Below are positions 1 through 11,425 of a DNA stretch of 64,000 nucleotides, piece by piece. Source of the DNA: Siphonodentalium dalli (lineage: Eukaryota; Mollusca; Scaphopoda; Gadilida; Siphonodentaliidae). The first letter of the stretch is position 1, and each line of letters starts with the position of its first letter. Location: NCBI GenBank assembly GCA_032622095.1, contig CP136062.1, positions 203,389,959 to 203,453,958 of the forward strand. The letters are read 5' to 3'. Under the pieces are notes generated by a model that was not told where the DNA came from, ran no database searches, and saw only the letters and a list, made by a program, of their open reading frames with translations. Position numbers and translations under genes: made by a program.

Positions 1-191
1 AGAACATTGGATATGGGAAGCTCCAAAATATAGCATTTTATGAAGGATGACAAATTCATCTTATTCTATATGAATTGTAAAATTCCTTTTAAAGTTGTTT
101 TCTCAGCTGTTGTCATGATAAATTACGAAAATACCATAATGTTCTCCTTGTTGTATTACTTAAGATACTAGAAGTTAAAATGTTCTTCCAG

Positions 192-269
192 GAAGCACGA
201 TCACTTGTAAACAAAGCATACAGAACAACCGAGAAGATTTTACAAGATAACAAGGAAAAGCTACATTTG
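192..269 (+). CDS. SPG7: SPG7/paraplegin-like protease, penultimate coding exon
   Basis: Paraplegin is the mitochondrial inner-membrane m-AAA metalloprotease subunit (AAA+ ATPase plus M41 peptidase). This 78-nt exon encodes 26 residues beginning EARSLVNKAYRTTEKILQDN, which matches the end of the M41 peptidase domain of paraplegin better than AFG3L2. It is bounded by a good acceptor (TTCTTCCAG before 192) and a GTATGA donor after 269, both phase 0, so it joins in frame to the exon at 4428. The ATPase and HEXXH parts lie upstream, outside the window. The family call is secure. Choosing paraplegin over AFG3L2 is by remembered similarity of the C-terminal motif. Confidence 0.88.
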
Positions 270-438
270 GTATGATTAAATATATCCATTACCAGTATAT
301 ACATATATTAAGTTCTAGTTAAACAAAATTTTCATTCCAATGCAATTGGTATCCACTGATAGTTAGTAGGGATGTGGTCATATTATGAGGAATGGCATCA
401 TAAACTTACATCAAGGTGCAAAATTTTCATGTTCAAAC

Positions 439-1650
439 CAGGGTTGTCAATAGGTACTGGTACCGGTACCGGAACCGGCGGTAATCAGAAATGAAATCGG
501 TACCGGTTCTGTCTTCGAGTACCGACGGTTCTCGGTACTGATTGTTGATTTCTATTAATATACCTCTTGACGAATGTAAATGGTTGATTAAGCAGCTCAA
601 CATAAGGCCAAACCCAACTGCAATGGGTTAACGTGATATCGTCAGCACATTCAAACATCAAATGCACAGTGTGCCGAACTATGACAACTTGTCACGAAAT
701 TGACAGAATGCAACATTGTGTGGGAGCTTGTGATGATTGTATTTCTTTGATGCGACCGGAATGCCGCCGGATGCAAGTCTGCAGTGTTCTACACGTGCCG
801 TTTCGAGGCATCATTTGAGAGGAGTCTGTTACTCTGTCAAGTTGTGTTTGACCTTTTAGGAATTACGATGGCTTCCAGGAAATATAGTCACGTCTGGGAT
901 TATTTGATCCCACACGAAAATGACTCGATCGCAGAAAGCCAGATGCGCCGAATACAGTACTGTAATAGCCAGATCGAAGGGAAGTACAACGGGAATGAAA
1001 AAACATTTGTCGACAAAACACAAAATATCAGTGGATTCGGAAGTTCAGACAAGTGGTCAAGGTTCGACTCCAAAATTTAAGCAGATGCTATTGACCCCAT
1101 TTATCCAAACTAAAAGGGAAAGATTACCGGAACGTTTAGGAAAACTGGCCGCTGTAGACAGAATTTGGGTGACATCATTTATGAAATTACAAATTTACAA
1201 GTTACAACATGCGAGTAATAGTTCTCTAATTAATTACCACACAAATAATATGGTGTACCGTGACACCGTGTGATCGTCACTACCATGTATCCATACACTA
1301 TGATACAAGCCTACAATGTTAGCCGACCCAGTAGTCAAACATACATGTCTACATTCGTTCCACTCAGTAATAGTCAGTATTCCGTCTTTTAAAAAATCCT
1401 CCCCTTGCGACTTGCCGAAAACTGCCACAGACAACAACTTAATTGTAAATGTCGTAGCGATTATTATTTTCGTTGTTTGACTAAACCTCGAACTTAACGA
1501 ATAATTGATGATGGAACCCACGAAACCAAAGTTATTTGCAGTATAAAAGACCACTCAATGAGTACCGATACCGACGCGGTTTGCGGTACTGAACATCAGT
1601 ACGGAACCGGTACCGAAAGTTGTGGTACCGTCGGTACTTTGACAACCCTG
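439..1650. mobile_element. hAT-type DNA transposon relic (1.2 kb, 8-bp target duplication)
   Basis: The element begins CAGGGTTGTCAA and ends TTGACAACCCTG, the typical hAT terminus. It is flanked on both sides by the identical octamer GTTCAAAC (431-438 and 1651-1658), an 8-bp target-site duplication. The subterminal regions are rich in GGTACC/ACCGG repeats in inverted orientation. Only the 5' part of a coding region survives (BED-like finger at 868-1080), with no transposase catalytic core, so it is an internally deleted, non-autonomous copy. It sits in the last intron of the SPG7-like gene. Confidence 0.85.
868..1080 (+). pseudogene. Frameshifted BED-type zinc finger of the hAT relic
   Basis: The ATG at 868 opens a frame beginning MASRKYSHVWDYLIP, like the start of a BED finger. 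The rest of the finger (KGSTTGMKKHLSTKHK) lies in another reading frame from about 920, so at least one indel separates the halves. One of the two expected cysteines also appears replaced (CAEY). BED fingers are DNA-binding domains at the N-terminus of hAT transposases. This copy cannot encode a working protein. Confidence 0.65.
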
Positions 1651-1912
1651 GTTCAAACCAGCTGTTGTCGGGGATTAGGTACGCCCTTGTATCAGATGGT
1701 GACATTGTTGGCTGAGTGATCAACCTTGGACAATGCATGCGATATACGTATGTGAGTTCTTCGATCTGCCCAATTATATTCTTCAGTTTTCCAGATTCTT
1801 ATTTGATCTTCACAGCAGCTCTTAGATGTCTTGAGTAGGTTTTATTTTTCACCTAAGGAAGCCTAAAATCCTGTTCAGCTTCAATGATATAATAGCTTAA
1901 ATCTCCCCTAAT

Positions 1913-2521
1913 GATGTAGTGACTCAGTGGTTGGTGTACTCGACTCGGTGTGAAAACATCATGAGTTTGAATCCTTCTATCGGGTTGCCGAATGCGAAAT
2001 GCTCCGTTGGTTGCCTTTGGCAAGAGATCTCACACTACAGTCGTCATGAGGGACTCGCCGTTTAACTGAGTATCCAGTTGGGTGTCAATTGTTATTGTCA
2101 GTATTCTAATCCTGATGTTTTCATTTCGCTGATGAATGCTTCCTCCTAAGCGAGGGTGGGTAACGAGCCTTGAAATAGTGTGTCTGTCATTTGCAGAATG
2201 AGGTTCCCAGAGGGTGAATTTAGTTATGCTACCCTGCATAGCAGGCTAGCATCACCAAATTCACCCTCTGGGAACCTCATTCTGCTGAGGTGTAAGCAGA
2301 ATGAGGTCCCCAGAGGGTGAATTTGGTGATGCTAGCCCGCTATGCAGGGTAGCATCACTAAATTCACCCTCTGGGGACCTCATTCTGCAAATGACAGATA
2401 CACTATTTCAAGGCTTGGTGGGTAATCAATGCTCTATGACTGGGGTAATAATCATGTGAAGTGCATTTAAACTAATTTACTGTGGAATGCGCTATATAAA
2501 TCTGTGGATTATTATTATTGA
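1913..2521 (+). mobile_element. tRNA-derived SINE, interrupted by a MITE
   Basis: The head resembles a tRNA gene: an A-box-like stretch (GACTCAGTGGTTGG, about 1921-1934) and a B-box-like GAGTTTGAATCC at 1963-1974. The tail, resuming after the inserted MITE at 2426, ends with TGCGCTATATAAATC and a short ATTATT run, the usual end of CORE/V-like SINEs in invertebrates. It is a dead copy within the SPG7 intron. The exact 5' edge is uncertain. Confidence 0.65.
2164..2417. mobile_element. Palindromic MITE copy A, inserted in a SINE
   Basis: A 254-bp element with terminal inverted repeats CGAGCCTTGAAATAG / CTATTTCAAGGCTTG, flanked by the 8-bp duplication GTGGGTAA (2156-2163 and 2418-2425). Inside, the module CAGAATGAGG...CAGAGGGTGAATTT occurs four times in alternating orientation, so each half can fold on itself and the whole can fold again. 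It belongs to a six-member family in this window (copies A-F). Confidence 0.85.
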
Positions 2522-2764
2522 ACACTGAGATTCTAGGATTATTATAATTGAGATAATAAGGCCAATCAAAAATGTTCTGTTTGTCAGACACCACCCCTCA
2601 TAAACATATGGCCCACTGGGTGCTTTTATGGCCCACAAAAATAAATATCATAAATCATCTTGACGCTCGGATTCACGACACGATGTCCACGATTGACCAT
2701 AAATTTAGCAAGACACATTTCAACTTGCATTTGACATTCCCCTTATTGTCCCCCGACATTCTGA

Positions 2765-3540
2765 AAGAAAAGGGGGACTATAGAAACGGGCCCCGTCCGT
2801 CCGTCCGTTTGTCACACTTTTGAGTACCTTCATGGTGTAATCATCTCCTCCTACAGATTGTATCCCAGAGATTTGAAACTTCAGAATATTGTTGCCCATA
2901 TATTGAAGATGTGCAACATGTATATAGATGACGGAAAAATTATTTTTTGACCGAGTTATTAACCCTTTTTGACTTTCAGTATTAGGGTACCTTCATGGTG
3001 TAACCAACTCCTACATTTTTCATCCTAGAGATTTGAAACTTCAGAATATTGTTGCCCATATATTGAAGATGTGCAACATGTATATAGATGACGGATTTTT
3101 TTTTTATTTGACAGAGTTATTATTAACCCTTTTCGACTTTATATAATTTTCTGTATGAGGGTACCTTCATGGTGTAATCAACTCCTACTGTTTTGAAAGA
3201 AAAGGGGGACTATATAAACGGGCTCCATCCGTCCGTTCGTCACACTTTTGAGTACCTTCGTGGTGTAATCATCTCCTCATACAGATTTTATCCCAGAGAT
3301 TTGAAACTTCAGAATATTGTTGCCCATATATTGAAGATGTGCAACATTAGAAAATTTCAACATTTTTTCTAATTTTCAGTATCAGGGTACCTTCATGGTG
3401 TAATCAACTCCTCCTACAGTTTTCATCCGAGAGATTTGAAACTTCAGAATATTGTTGCCCATATATTGAAGATGTGCAACCTATATATAGATTACGGACA
3501 TTTTTTTTTTTTATGGAGTTATTAACCCTTTCGACTTAGA
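2765..3540. repeat. Tandem repeat with CCGTCC motif
   Basis: Five partial copies of a module starting GTACCTTCATGGTGTAAT occur at 2824, 2987, 3161, 3252 and 3387, each followed by AGAGATTTGAAACTTCAGAA and ATATTGAAGATGTGCAAC. Two copies are preceded by AAAAGGGGGACTATA and a CCGTCC run. This is a dispersed repeat style common in bivalve genomes. No coding potential was seen. Confidence 0.8.
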
Positions 3541-3737
3541 ACATTTAAAAAACAAATTTTATTTCTTTAACAAAGCAGCATCGACTTGCCACGTTGTCGG
3601 GGGGACACTGTGGTCGGCTGACTTTTTATTATTCTTTGTAATTTCTGATAATATTAAAGATTTCTTTTTGGTTTATTTATACTGTATGTACAGAATGTTA
3701 TTACATATGTTATGCACACTTATATATTTATTGACAG

Positions 3738-4238
3738 GTCAGGCACATCCTGAATTCCACTATAATAGTGGTATATGACCATTACCGTTTTGTGAATTTG
3801 ATAAAAGAGGGATAATCCAAAATCATATTTCACACAAATTATTGAAAATCAGTGTCGCACTAATTTGGTATCATACATGTACATATATTTTGTCCAGGAG
3901 AATGATTAATCATGATGCCAAACAATAAGCAACTCAATTAGCATTAGATTAGTTTAAATGTTACGAAGGAGCGATTGAGGCATCCTGTTATTGTCATTTA
4001 GAAAGGCAGAGATTCGTAATATTATTGAACAACAAAGCTAGCGCAAAAGATTGCACAATGCATTTTGTCGGAAGACTTCATTCTTTGCGATATTGTTAAA
4101 GAGTGAAATTTGTCTGTGCACTGGTATGCACCGTTTTCTATTCCTGACGCAAATACAGGAAACATGAATATGTTATGGTCATATACCACTATAATAGTAG
4201 AATACCACTATAATAGTGGAATTCAGAATGTGCCTGAC
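3738..4238. mobile_element. ~500-bp TIR element (MITE), family unknown
   Basis: The left end reads GTCAGGCACATCCTGAATTC and the right end is its inverse (GAATTCAGAATGTGCCTGAC). The terminal repeats continue through CACTATAATAGTGG and TGGTCATATACCACTATAAT. The right end carries a small duplication of the CACTATAATAGTGG palindrome. No clear target-site duplication was resolved and there is no coding region. It ends about 190 bp before the SPG7 terminal exon. Confidence 0.65.
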
Positions 4239-4406
4239 TTGATGAAAAGTCATTTTTCACACCCAACAATGTTTTTTTTATAATTCGGGAGTAAACATAT
4301 ACAAACTGCCTGCTTGGTAATTTTGTGGGTGAAAAATAAATAAAGAAACGTGCCTGTCTGACCATTTTGAGAAAATAGATAATCAACCCGTTATGGCTAC
4401 AGCTGA

Positions 4407-4619
<213 letters not shown>

Positions 4620-6179
4620 ATATGAGATCTTTTAAGATTAATCCTTGGCCCTTCTATACCAAATGGATTCTCACATTCAGTTAAAAAAGGTTATATTGGA
4701 ATGGTCTATTATTCATCTGGAGGGGTTTTGTGGGTAAATAAGCAGATGACAGATAATACAAGTACAGACTGAGTCATATTTACTGGAGGGAAATGTTCAG
4801 AAAATAAATTCAACAAGTAGGTTGTTGAACTTATTATCTGAATATTTCCTATGGGATAACTACTCTTCAATGAGTATTTAGTATAGAAAGGGTTCAAGTT
4901 GTGGTCTCTTTTTCCCATACAACAGAATATTTTTTATATGAAATTTGTTTTGAGGACATATTTTATTAGTGTCACGAAAAATCACACAAACATCTGTTAC
5001 ACATAATCAACTTAAAAGTGATTAAAAAGAGTTTAAATTGAAAAGCATTCACAGATCACAGCCAAACTGTAATGTTCTAGAATCTAAAACTAGTATATTT
5101 GTTTTTCCTTGTCTCATTACAAGGAAATTAAAAAAAAATCCAGTATTTAGAGCTTCTACTGTCTGGGGCTCAAACTCAAAATTACTTTTATACATTTGAA
5201 ACAATATGAAAAGTTAGGGAAGGGAGATCACATTATAAAGTGTAGTTTCATAAATGAACACAATTTTAACACCCCCACCTGCCCCCACCCCTGTTTATAA
5301 TGTCCAAAACAAGGTTCCGAGTGTAAAGAGATTTCACCAAGATTAATTTCATTTAGCATCTGAATGGTGCTTTAGTGATTGGAATTAAGATTTGATCAAA
5401 TTTGGTCAGCCATGAATTAGAATCAGAACTAGTCGCCTTCATGTTAACTGTGAAGTCAAGGGTGGAAGACTGGCTAAGACCATGACCATTCCATGTCCCG
5501 CACCCATTTTTCACTCGTAGCTGTTGGGAGATCGTGTTGCTTGTTTTCTGAAAGTGCCTTGATAATTACAAAACAAGTGCTGGGCTGTCTGTCACCTGGT
5601 GCATACCTCCAATGTGGCATACTGCACAGTGTTGCCCTATGTAGAAAAGTCACTGGACTGTGACCATTCTCAGTCACACCAATGGGTTATTTCTACACTT
5701 TTAACAAAGCCTTTCTGATGACCAACATCCTTACCAAATCTCATTGAGATCTGATAACCTATGGGTGAGATATCTGCTCGGACAGACAAAAAGATCAACA
5801 TTTCCCGATGAACAAAAAAGTATGAATCTAGAATGGAAAACATGAACAAAACCATTGAACACTACTCTGAGATCTGCAAACCTATAGTTTAGTTATCTGC
5901 TCAGATGGACGGACGGACAGATAACCGTACGCATGTAATCCAGAATACTCACCATTCACTTTGTTAGTGGGATGTTTGACTGCTTCAACCAATATGACCA
6001 ACTGAACATTTATAAGTCACATGTACATTTGATTTTTAATAAATTAATGAAAATGTTGTGATATTCTGTATTATGTTTGACATGTAATAAATTGTTAACA
6101 TAAAAATTTTACTTTGTTGATAATTCTCATTTATGATTTGGTAAAAATAATGTTTAGGGCTCTTAAAGGGGTACAGTAC
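4620..6179. other. Downstream region of the SPG7-like gene; no gene seen
   Basis: AT-rich sequence. The first ~300 nt are probably 3' UTR. From about 5480 to 5930 there is degenerate dispersed repeat ending in GGACGGACGGACAG, like other bivalve-style repeats in the window. No conserved open frame was recognised on either strand. Confidence 0.5.
4803..4808 (+). terminator. Candidate polyadenylation signal of the SPG7-like gene
   Basis: This is the first good AATAAA on the + strand after the stop codon at 4619, about 185 nt downstream. There is no transcript evidence, and the surrounding sequence is itself repeat-like (similar to 20940-21000), so this is tentative. Confidence 0.35.
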
Positions 6180-6392
6180 CAAGCCTTGAAATAGCGTGTC
6201 TGTCATTTGCAGAATGAGGTTCCCAGAGGGTGAATTTAGTGATGCTACCCTGCATAGCAGGCTAGCATCACCAAATTCACCCTCTGGGAACCTCATTCTG
6301 CTGAGGTGTAAGCAGTATGCGGGGTAGCATCACTAAATTCACCCTCTGGGGACCTCATTCTGCAAATGACAGACACGCTATTTCAAGGCTTG
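6180..6392. mobile_element. Palindromic MITE copy B
   Basis: Ends CAAGCCTTGAAATAG / CTATTTCAAGGCTTG, with the same internal CAGAATGAGG/GAGGGTGAATTT palindromes as copy A but one module shorter (213 bp). The flanks are GTACAGTA(C) and GTACTGTA, an imperfect 8-bp duplication. The flanking sequence is itself a fragment of another MITE (GGGGTACTGTACACTAAAT), also seen split at 28091 and 33292. Confidence 0.75.
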
Positions 6393-6514
6393 GTACTGTA
6401 CACTAAATCCAGTCATTTATGGGACAATCTCCTTTTATAATCAACAGAATATATGGCAATTATAATGAAAATGAATTTATGACTCCAGTACATTCTAGAA
6501 ATCAATGGATGTAC

Positions 6515-6665
6515 AGTAATGCCCAAAGTAATTGACCACTTAACCACAGCAGAATTATGGGTAATTTTTCAGGATTTAGTCGGAAATATGGCTTGTTGCC
6601 ATTCATCGGAAAGCTCTCGGCGAGAACTTTCCGATGAATGGCAACAAGCCATATTGGAGATTGAA
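6515..6665. repeat. Foldback element (hairpin), partial copy
   Basis: The stretch around 6588-6652 is an inverted repeat: GGCTTGTTGCCATTCATCGG is followed by its reverse complement, with a short loop near AGCTCTCGGCGAGAAC. The left half (from GTAATGCCCAAAGTAAT) matches the fuller hairpins at 25951-26169 and the half-copy at 22655-22760. Non-coding. Confidence 0.7.
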
Positions 6666-6723
6666 TTTCAAAATCTTGGAAAATTCTTGAATTTGAAAAT
6701 ATAGTTTGATTAGGCCTTAAAGG

Positions 6724-7003
6724 ATTCTAGAGATGTGTGAGGACGGAGGTGCTGTGAGGACGGAGGTGCCTCAGAACACAGGATTCTAGAGCTGTGTGAG
6801 GATGGAGGTGACTGAGGACGGAGGTGATGTGAGGACGGAGGTGCCTCAGAACACAGGATTCTAGAGCTGTGTGAGGACGGAGGTGCTGTGAGGACGGAGG
6901 TGCCTCAGAACACAGGATTCTAGAGCTGTGTGAGGACGGAGGTGCCTCAGAACACAGGATTCTAGAGCTGTGTGAGGACGGAGGTGCCTCAGAACACAGG
7001 ATT
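6724..7003. repeat. Minisatellite, ~42-bp unit
   Basis: About six copies of a unit made of GATTCTAGAGCTGTGTGAGG, ACGGAGGTG and CCTCAGAACACAG. Some copies contain an extra GAGGACGGAGGTG sub-repeat. No open frame. Confidence 0.85.
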
Positions 7004-7920
7004 TTTATTTATTTGGCCTAATGACCGAAGTGTAAAGTGGGAAATAGGCATCCACAGAAGATAATCATTGAGACATGAAAACTTCATCCGTATAATTTGA
7101 TATAACTAAATGAGCACCAGAATCAAACATTATTCAACAGCGATGGTGCTTATATGTCATATACATATTGAATTGGTATATAAAACTGATGACTTGTTAG
7201 ATGGCTATTTATTTTTGAAGAAATAAGACATTGTTGAATCTTGTGTGTTGTCAACATTTGTCATAAATACTTCTCCCCTATGATTAGGAATGAGCATTAT
7301 TATTTCTTTATGCGGTATTCTCGTGGTACGAAAAGATAGACCATTTACTAAGTCATTCGCCTAATGTCCACGTTTGTATGTTCGATTTGTGGCCATCTGG
7401 GACGTTTTGAACATAGATACCCATGAAATGAACGGGTACGGATCTGTACCGGCAGGTGATGCGGATGTGTACACAAAATAGTGAACGGTGCCGATCCGCA
7501 TCCTGTTTTTTGGAACCCATGAGTATGGAAATCGATACTACGCGTTTAATTTACATTCAACTTGACAAACCATTTTATACAGTTATGGACATTCTTGTAT
7601 ACGCAACAGAAATAAGAGAAAATTCCATGCATTTGCATCATGTATTGTGCCAATGAAGATAAATAATGGGCCACGTGCAACTAGATCCTAGTAACATATG
7701 CTACCTCTAAGGTTATCGTAGGCGATTATTTTATATTTTCTTGGCGTGGCCATTTTCTAATGTATGTAAGAAAGACGGCGGCAACAAACTTTGTGTGGGT
7801 TACATTCAGATATATAATATAATTAACGTTTTAGTCGACCTACCGTTACACAAATTGCCACTTTCAGCCGGTAGTGATCCGCATCGTGACCGGTGGTAAT
7901 CCGGATCGGTAATACGGTGT
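7004..7920. other. Unassigned intergenic sequence
   Basis: No gene, hairpin or clear transposon end recognised. It has several GATCCGCATC/GGTGATGCGGAT-like motifs (7460-7500, 7875-7905) that suggest the outer part of an older element adjoining the inverted repeat that starts at 7921. Confidence 0.4.
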
Positions 7921-10725
7921 GCTTTGGGTCGTTTATAGACTATATCTGATTTTGTCACCAATTATTATCTAATACGACGCTCGTATTTTGAATTTTTGCG
8001 ACCACTTTTGTCGCACAGTAGATCGGGGGGCTTAAGGCATTAATGTCGTAATCGGAAATAAACATTTGTGTCTAAAGTTACCGGCGTTCCAAAATGAGAC
8101 GAGTTACTATCGGAATTATGCACAGTGAAGTCCATTCGTAGCGGCGGTTTACATTTTATTGAAAACATAATTGTGACATAATAAGGACTTTCAAATATTT
8201 GCATTGGAGTTGCCTAAAATTTAAATCATGCGTGCAATGAGAAAATCTCAATCACTATTGCAGGGCGGGAGACTATACTGGAATCGAAATTTGTGATGCA
8301 TGCAAACGTTATTATATCGCTTTTAAATTATCCTAATATTACATAGTACACACGTGAATCTGATAATCCTAAGATAACCTTCCATTTTCTTGAATCGCAA
8401 GGGAACACATACTTATGAACAAAGCAGAAGATACATTCAGGTTATCGCGAATTCAGTCGATGGTGAAAGCTACATGATGACGTTTGTCGAGTTTAGTTGA
8501 AATCGACATGTTGACATTTTATGAATGAAATCAACAAGCTTCTTCTATAGTACATATCCAAGCCTTGAAATAGGGTGTCTGTCATTTGCAGAATGAGGTC
8601 CCCAGAGGGTGAATTTAGTGATGCTACCCCGCATGGAACCTCATTCTGCTGAGATGTAAGCAGAATGAGGTCCCCAGAGGGTGAATTTGGTGATGCTAGC
8701 CCGCTATGCGGGGTAGCATCACTAAATTCACCCTCTGGGGACCTCATTCTGCAAATGACAGACACACTATTTCAAGGCTTGTACATATCTCAATCGAATT
8801 GCACACACAGCGTCAATAATATAATGGTTATTTCAGTAAAATACTTCCCTCTCGACAATAACCAACAGTCTTGATTTTTGTGAATCTCTGATTTCTCACA
8901 TGACCTGATGTTTTTGATTGACCTAATTTATACATGAAATTGCTAGCTATAGGACCAACTCTTTCGATGAACCCTTGTGCATGCCTGGGGTGAAATTAAT
9001 CATAATCACATCACGATATAAGGCCTAAGTGAATCTTACTTGATGGGAATATGCATATATGAAGTTATTTTTATAAGATTAAAAAATCACAGATATATCC
9101 TAGCTTATGCGTGTGGTTTAGCTGTGGTTCGTTAATTACGCTAGCGTATGGACATATTAAAAGTATATATTACAATGATCGATTATTCATTTGTAGAGGT
9201 ATTCAGGAAAAATGAGCATAAGATAGACATGTGAAAAACAAGTGCAAAAGGCTTACTATTATTAACAAACACTAGATATTAAACTGCCTCAAGCTTTTAG
9301 AAGATCCATAAATTTGAGGATGTAGCTTCAATACAGGAAGATAACATTTCGGAAAAAGTGTCCATCACCACCAATGTTGAAATTAGTCATCTCTACGCTA
9401 TACCTTAAGGTGGTGCCGAAATTGCTCATTTCAGCATATCAGTTTTAAGTTTTTGTCAGATTTTGATTTAGTTTAGTTCTCAGAAATATTTTTTTCAACT
9501 CAAGACCATGCCACCTACTTGTGATTTATAAATAATCATTCTTCAAATTCAATGAGTAGATTTATAGTTCACCAATGGTGCCCATTTCACTACAAAACGA
9601 AATTTAAAAGCAAGGGTAATATGACCATACACTAGCGTAATTAACGAACCACAGATAAACCACACACATACGCTAGGATATATCTGTGCCTTTTTAATCT
9701 TATAAAAATAACTTATTAGATGCCTATTCCCATCAAATAAGATTAACATAGGCCTTATATCGTGATGTGATTATGATTATTTTCACTCCATGACATGCAC
9801 AAGGGTTCATCGAAAGAGTTGGTCCTATAGCTAGCAATGTCGTGTATAAATTAAGTCAATCAAACATCAGGTCATGTGAGAAATCAGATATTCACAATGC
9901 AAACAGAATACGAGCTCTAAACTCAGATTTGAAATGTTAAAAAAAATACTTTTAAAAGCCGTTCCTTTTGTACAAATTATTATAGAATATAAACTCCCAA
10001 CATCAAACTAAAAGTATTCAAAAATTAAGACTGTTGGTTGTTGTCGAGAGAGGAGTATTTTACTGAAATTAAACGTTATATTATTGACGCTGTTCGCGCA
10101 ATCCTATTGAGATGTGTACTATACGAAAAAGCTTGTCGATTTCAACATGTTCATTTCATTCATAAAATGTCATCATGTCGATTTCAACGAAACTCGACGA
10201 ACAACGCCATCTTGTAGCTTTCACCATCGACCCAATTCGCGATAACCTGAATGTATCTTCTGCTTTGTTCATAAGTATGTATTCCCTGTCGATTTATGAA
10301 AATGGAAGGATATCTAAGGATTAACAGATTCACGTATGTACTATGTAATATTAGGATAATTTAAACGCGATATAATAATGTTTGCATGCATCACGAATTT
10401 CGATTTTCTCATTGCATGCACGATTTATATTTTAGGCAACTCCAATGCAAATATTTGAAAGTCCTTAACATTTCACAATTATGTTCTCAATAAAATGTAA
10501 ACTGCCGCTACGAATGAACTTCACTGTGCATAATTCCAATAGTAACTCCCCTCATTTTGGAACTGACAGACACGCATGTTTATTTCCGATTACGACATTA
10601 ATGCTTTAAGCCCACCGTTCTACTGTGCGACAAAAGTGGTCGCAAAAATTCAAAATACGAACGTCGTATTAGATAATAATTTGTGACGTCACAAAATCAG
10701 ATATAGTCTATATACGACCCAAAGC
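7921..10725. repeat. Inverted repeat, 1.1-1.2-kb arms, next to WRNIP1 3' end
   Basis: The left arm (about 7921-9159) and right arm (about 9617-10725) are reverse complements with moderate divergence, around a ~450-bp loop. The outer ends are GCTTTGGGTCGT and ACGACCCAAAGC. Shared blocks include GACTATATCTGATTTTGT, GCGACCACTTTTGTCGCAC and GTTCATCGAAAGAGTTGG (inverse on the left). The left arm is longer because MITE copy C (8559-8781) is inserted in it. No transposase-like frame is present. It may be a foldback transposon or an old inverted duplication. The right edge lies only ~52 bp beyond the WRNIP1 polyadenylation signal. Confidence 0.85.
8559..8781. mobile_element. Palindromic MITE copy C
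   Basis: A 223-bp element with ends CAAGCCTTGAAATAG / CTATTTCAAGGCTTG, flanked by the 8-bp duplication TACATATC (8551-8558 and 8782-8789). The opposite arm of the surrounding inverted repeat has the empty site at 10111-10118 (GATGTGTA, the reverse complement of TACACATC), which confirms both the element limits and the 8-bp duplication. Confidence 0.9.
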
Positions 10726-10776
10726 GTCCGGTTTTGGTTCGTTATAATCAGATGAATAAATTTGGAAGAATGCTGC

Positions 10777-10782
10777 TTTATT
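10777..10782 (-). terminator. Candidate polyadenylation signal of WRNIP1
   Basis: AATAAA on the minus strand, 10 nt after the stop codon at 10792. A second overlapping AATAAA-like run begins at the stop codon itself. Close spacing suggests a very short 3' UTR or use of a further downstream signal. Confidence 0.5.
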
Positions 10783-10791
10783 TTAATCAAT

Positions 10792-10889
10792 TTATTTGAA
10801 GAAATTTGTTCCCTTGAGACATTCTGGAAAATATTCTTGATCAACAGGTCCATCACAGTGTGGATTATATCGGTATCCTTTACCATAAT
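10792..10889 (-). CDS. WRNIP1: WRNIP1 exon 9 (terminal)
   Basis: Acceptor TTTTCAG before 10889, then AT completing Asp551, then 31 residues beginning YGKGYRYNPHCDGPVDQEY and ending GTNFFK, TAA stop at 10792-10794. It matches the conserved WRNIP1 end (YGKGY-YNP...DQEYLPE-L-G--FFK). Its first 58 nt and the preceding acceptor are repeated 77 bp upstream (10899-10966). Confidence 0.92.
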
Positions 10890-10898
10890 CTGAAAAGA

Positions 10899-10966
10899 TT
10901 AAAAAATATATTCTTGATCAACAGGTCCATCACAGTGTGGATTATATCGGTATCCTTTACCATAAT
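10899..10966 (-). pseudogene. WRNIP1: Partial tandem duplicate of WRNIP1 exon 9
   Basis: The 68-bp block 10908-10975 is identical to 10831-10898, an offset of 77 bp. It includes an acceptor (TTTTCAG) equal to the one used by exon 9. If spliced, this copy encodes the same residues through DQEY and then IF and a TAA stop at 10899, giving a 572-residue protein without the PECLKG...FFK tail. It could be an alternative last exon or simply be skipped. Confidence 0.8.
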
Positions 10967-11229
10967 CTGAAAAGAATTATAACAAATACACTTATACACA
11001 CATGGTAGGCTTCTGAACAGTAAAGACAAGCTATACACACTGGGCTGTGTATCGGACAAACAAATAATATTATTTAATGTAGTGCAGCAAGCATGAATCT
11101 CGGGGGACCTACATACATAGTATTTACAGTGACTGTTGCTGCGGAAATCAGCAGCATCTGCGGGTCCATTCGATCCGGTCATAAGCGCAATAACTCGAGC
11201 ATATATTGACCGATTTCAATAATTTTTTG

Positions 11230-11425
11230 TCTATGAGTTGGTTGCCATAATATCTCGGATGAGTTCGAAACTAGTTTCGTCCGATTTTTCTTACCTGAGT
11301 TATACCCCTTTGTTTGACGATTTCTCGTCATGGTTGCCACAATATCTTGGACAAGTTTGAAAACCAGTTTTGTCCGATTTTTCTTACCTGAGTAATGCCC
11401 CATAGTTTGATGATTTCTGGCCATT
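11230..11425. repeat. Two-copy tandem repeat in WRNIP1 intron 8
   Basis: Two ~104-bp units beginning GGTTGCCATAATATCTCGGA (11229) and GGTTGCCACAATATCTTGGA (11333). Each contains CCGATTTTTCTTACCTGAGT and ends near GACGATTTCTCG. Non-coding intronic sequence. Confidence 0.75.

Noticed and set aside
1913-1985. tRNA gene
   Set aside because: A- and B-box-like motifs are present but no cloverleaf with a proper acceptor stem. The CORE-like 3' tail identifies a SINE.
8493-8874. Short frames reading MRSPEGEFGDASP-like peptides in several places
   Set aside because: They are translations of the palindromic MITE modules and recur wherever the MITE does, on both strands.
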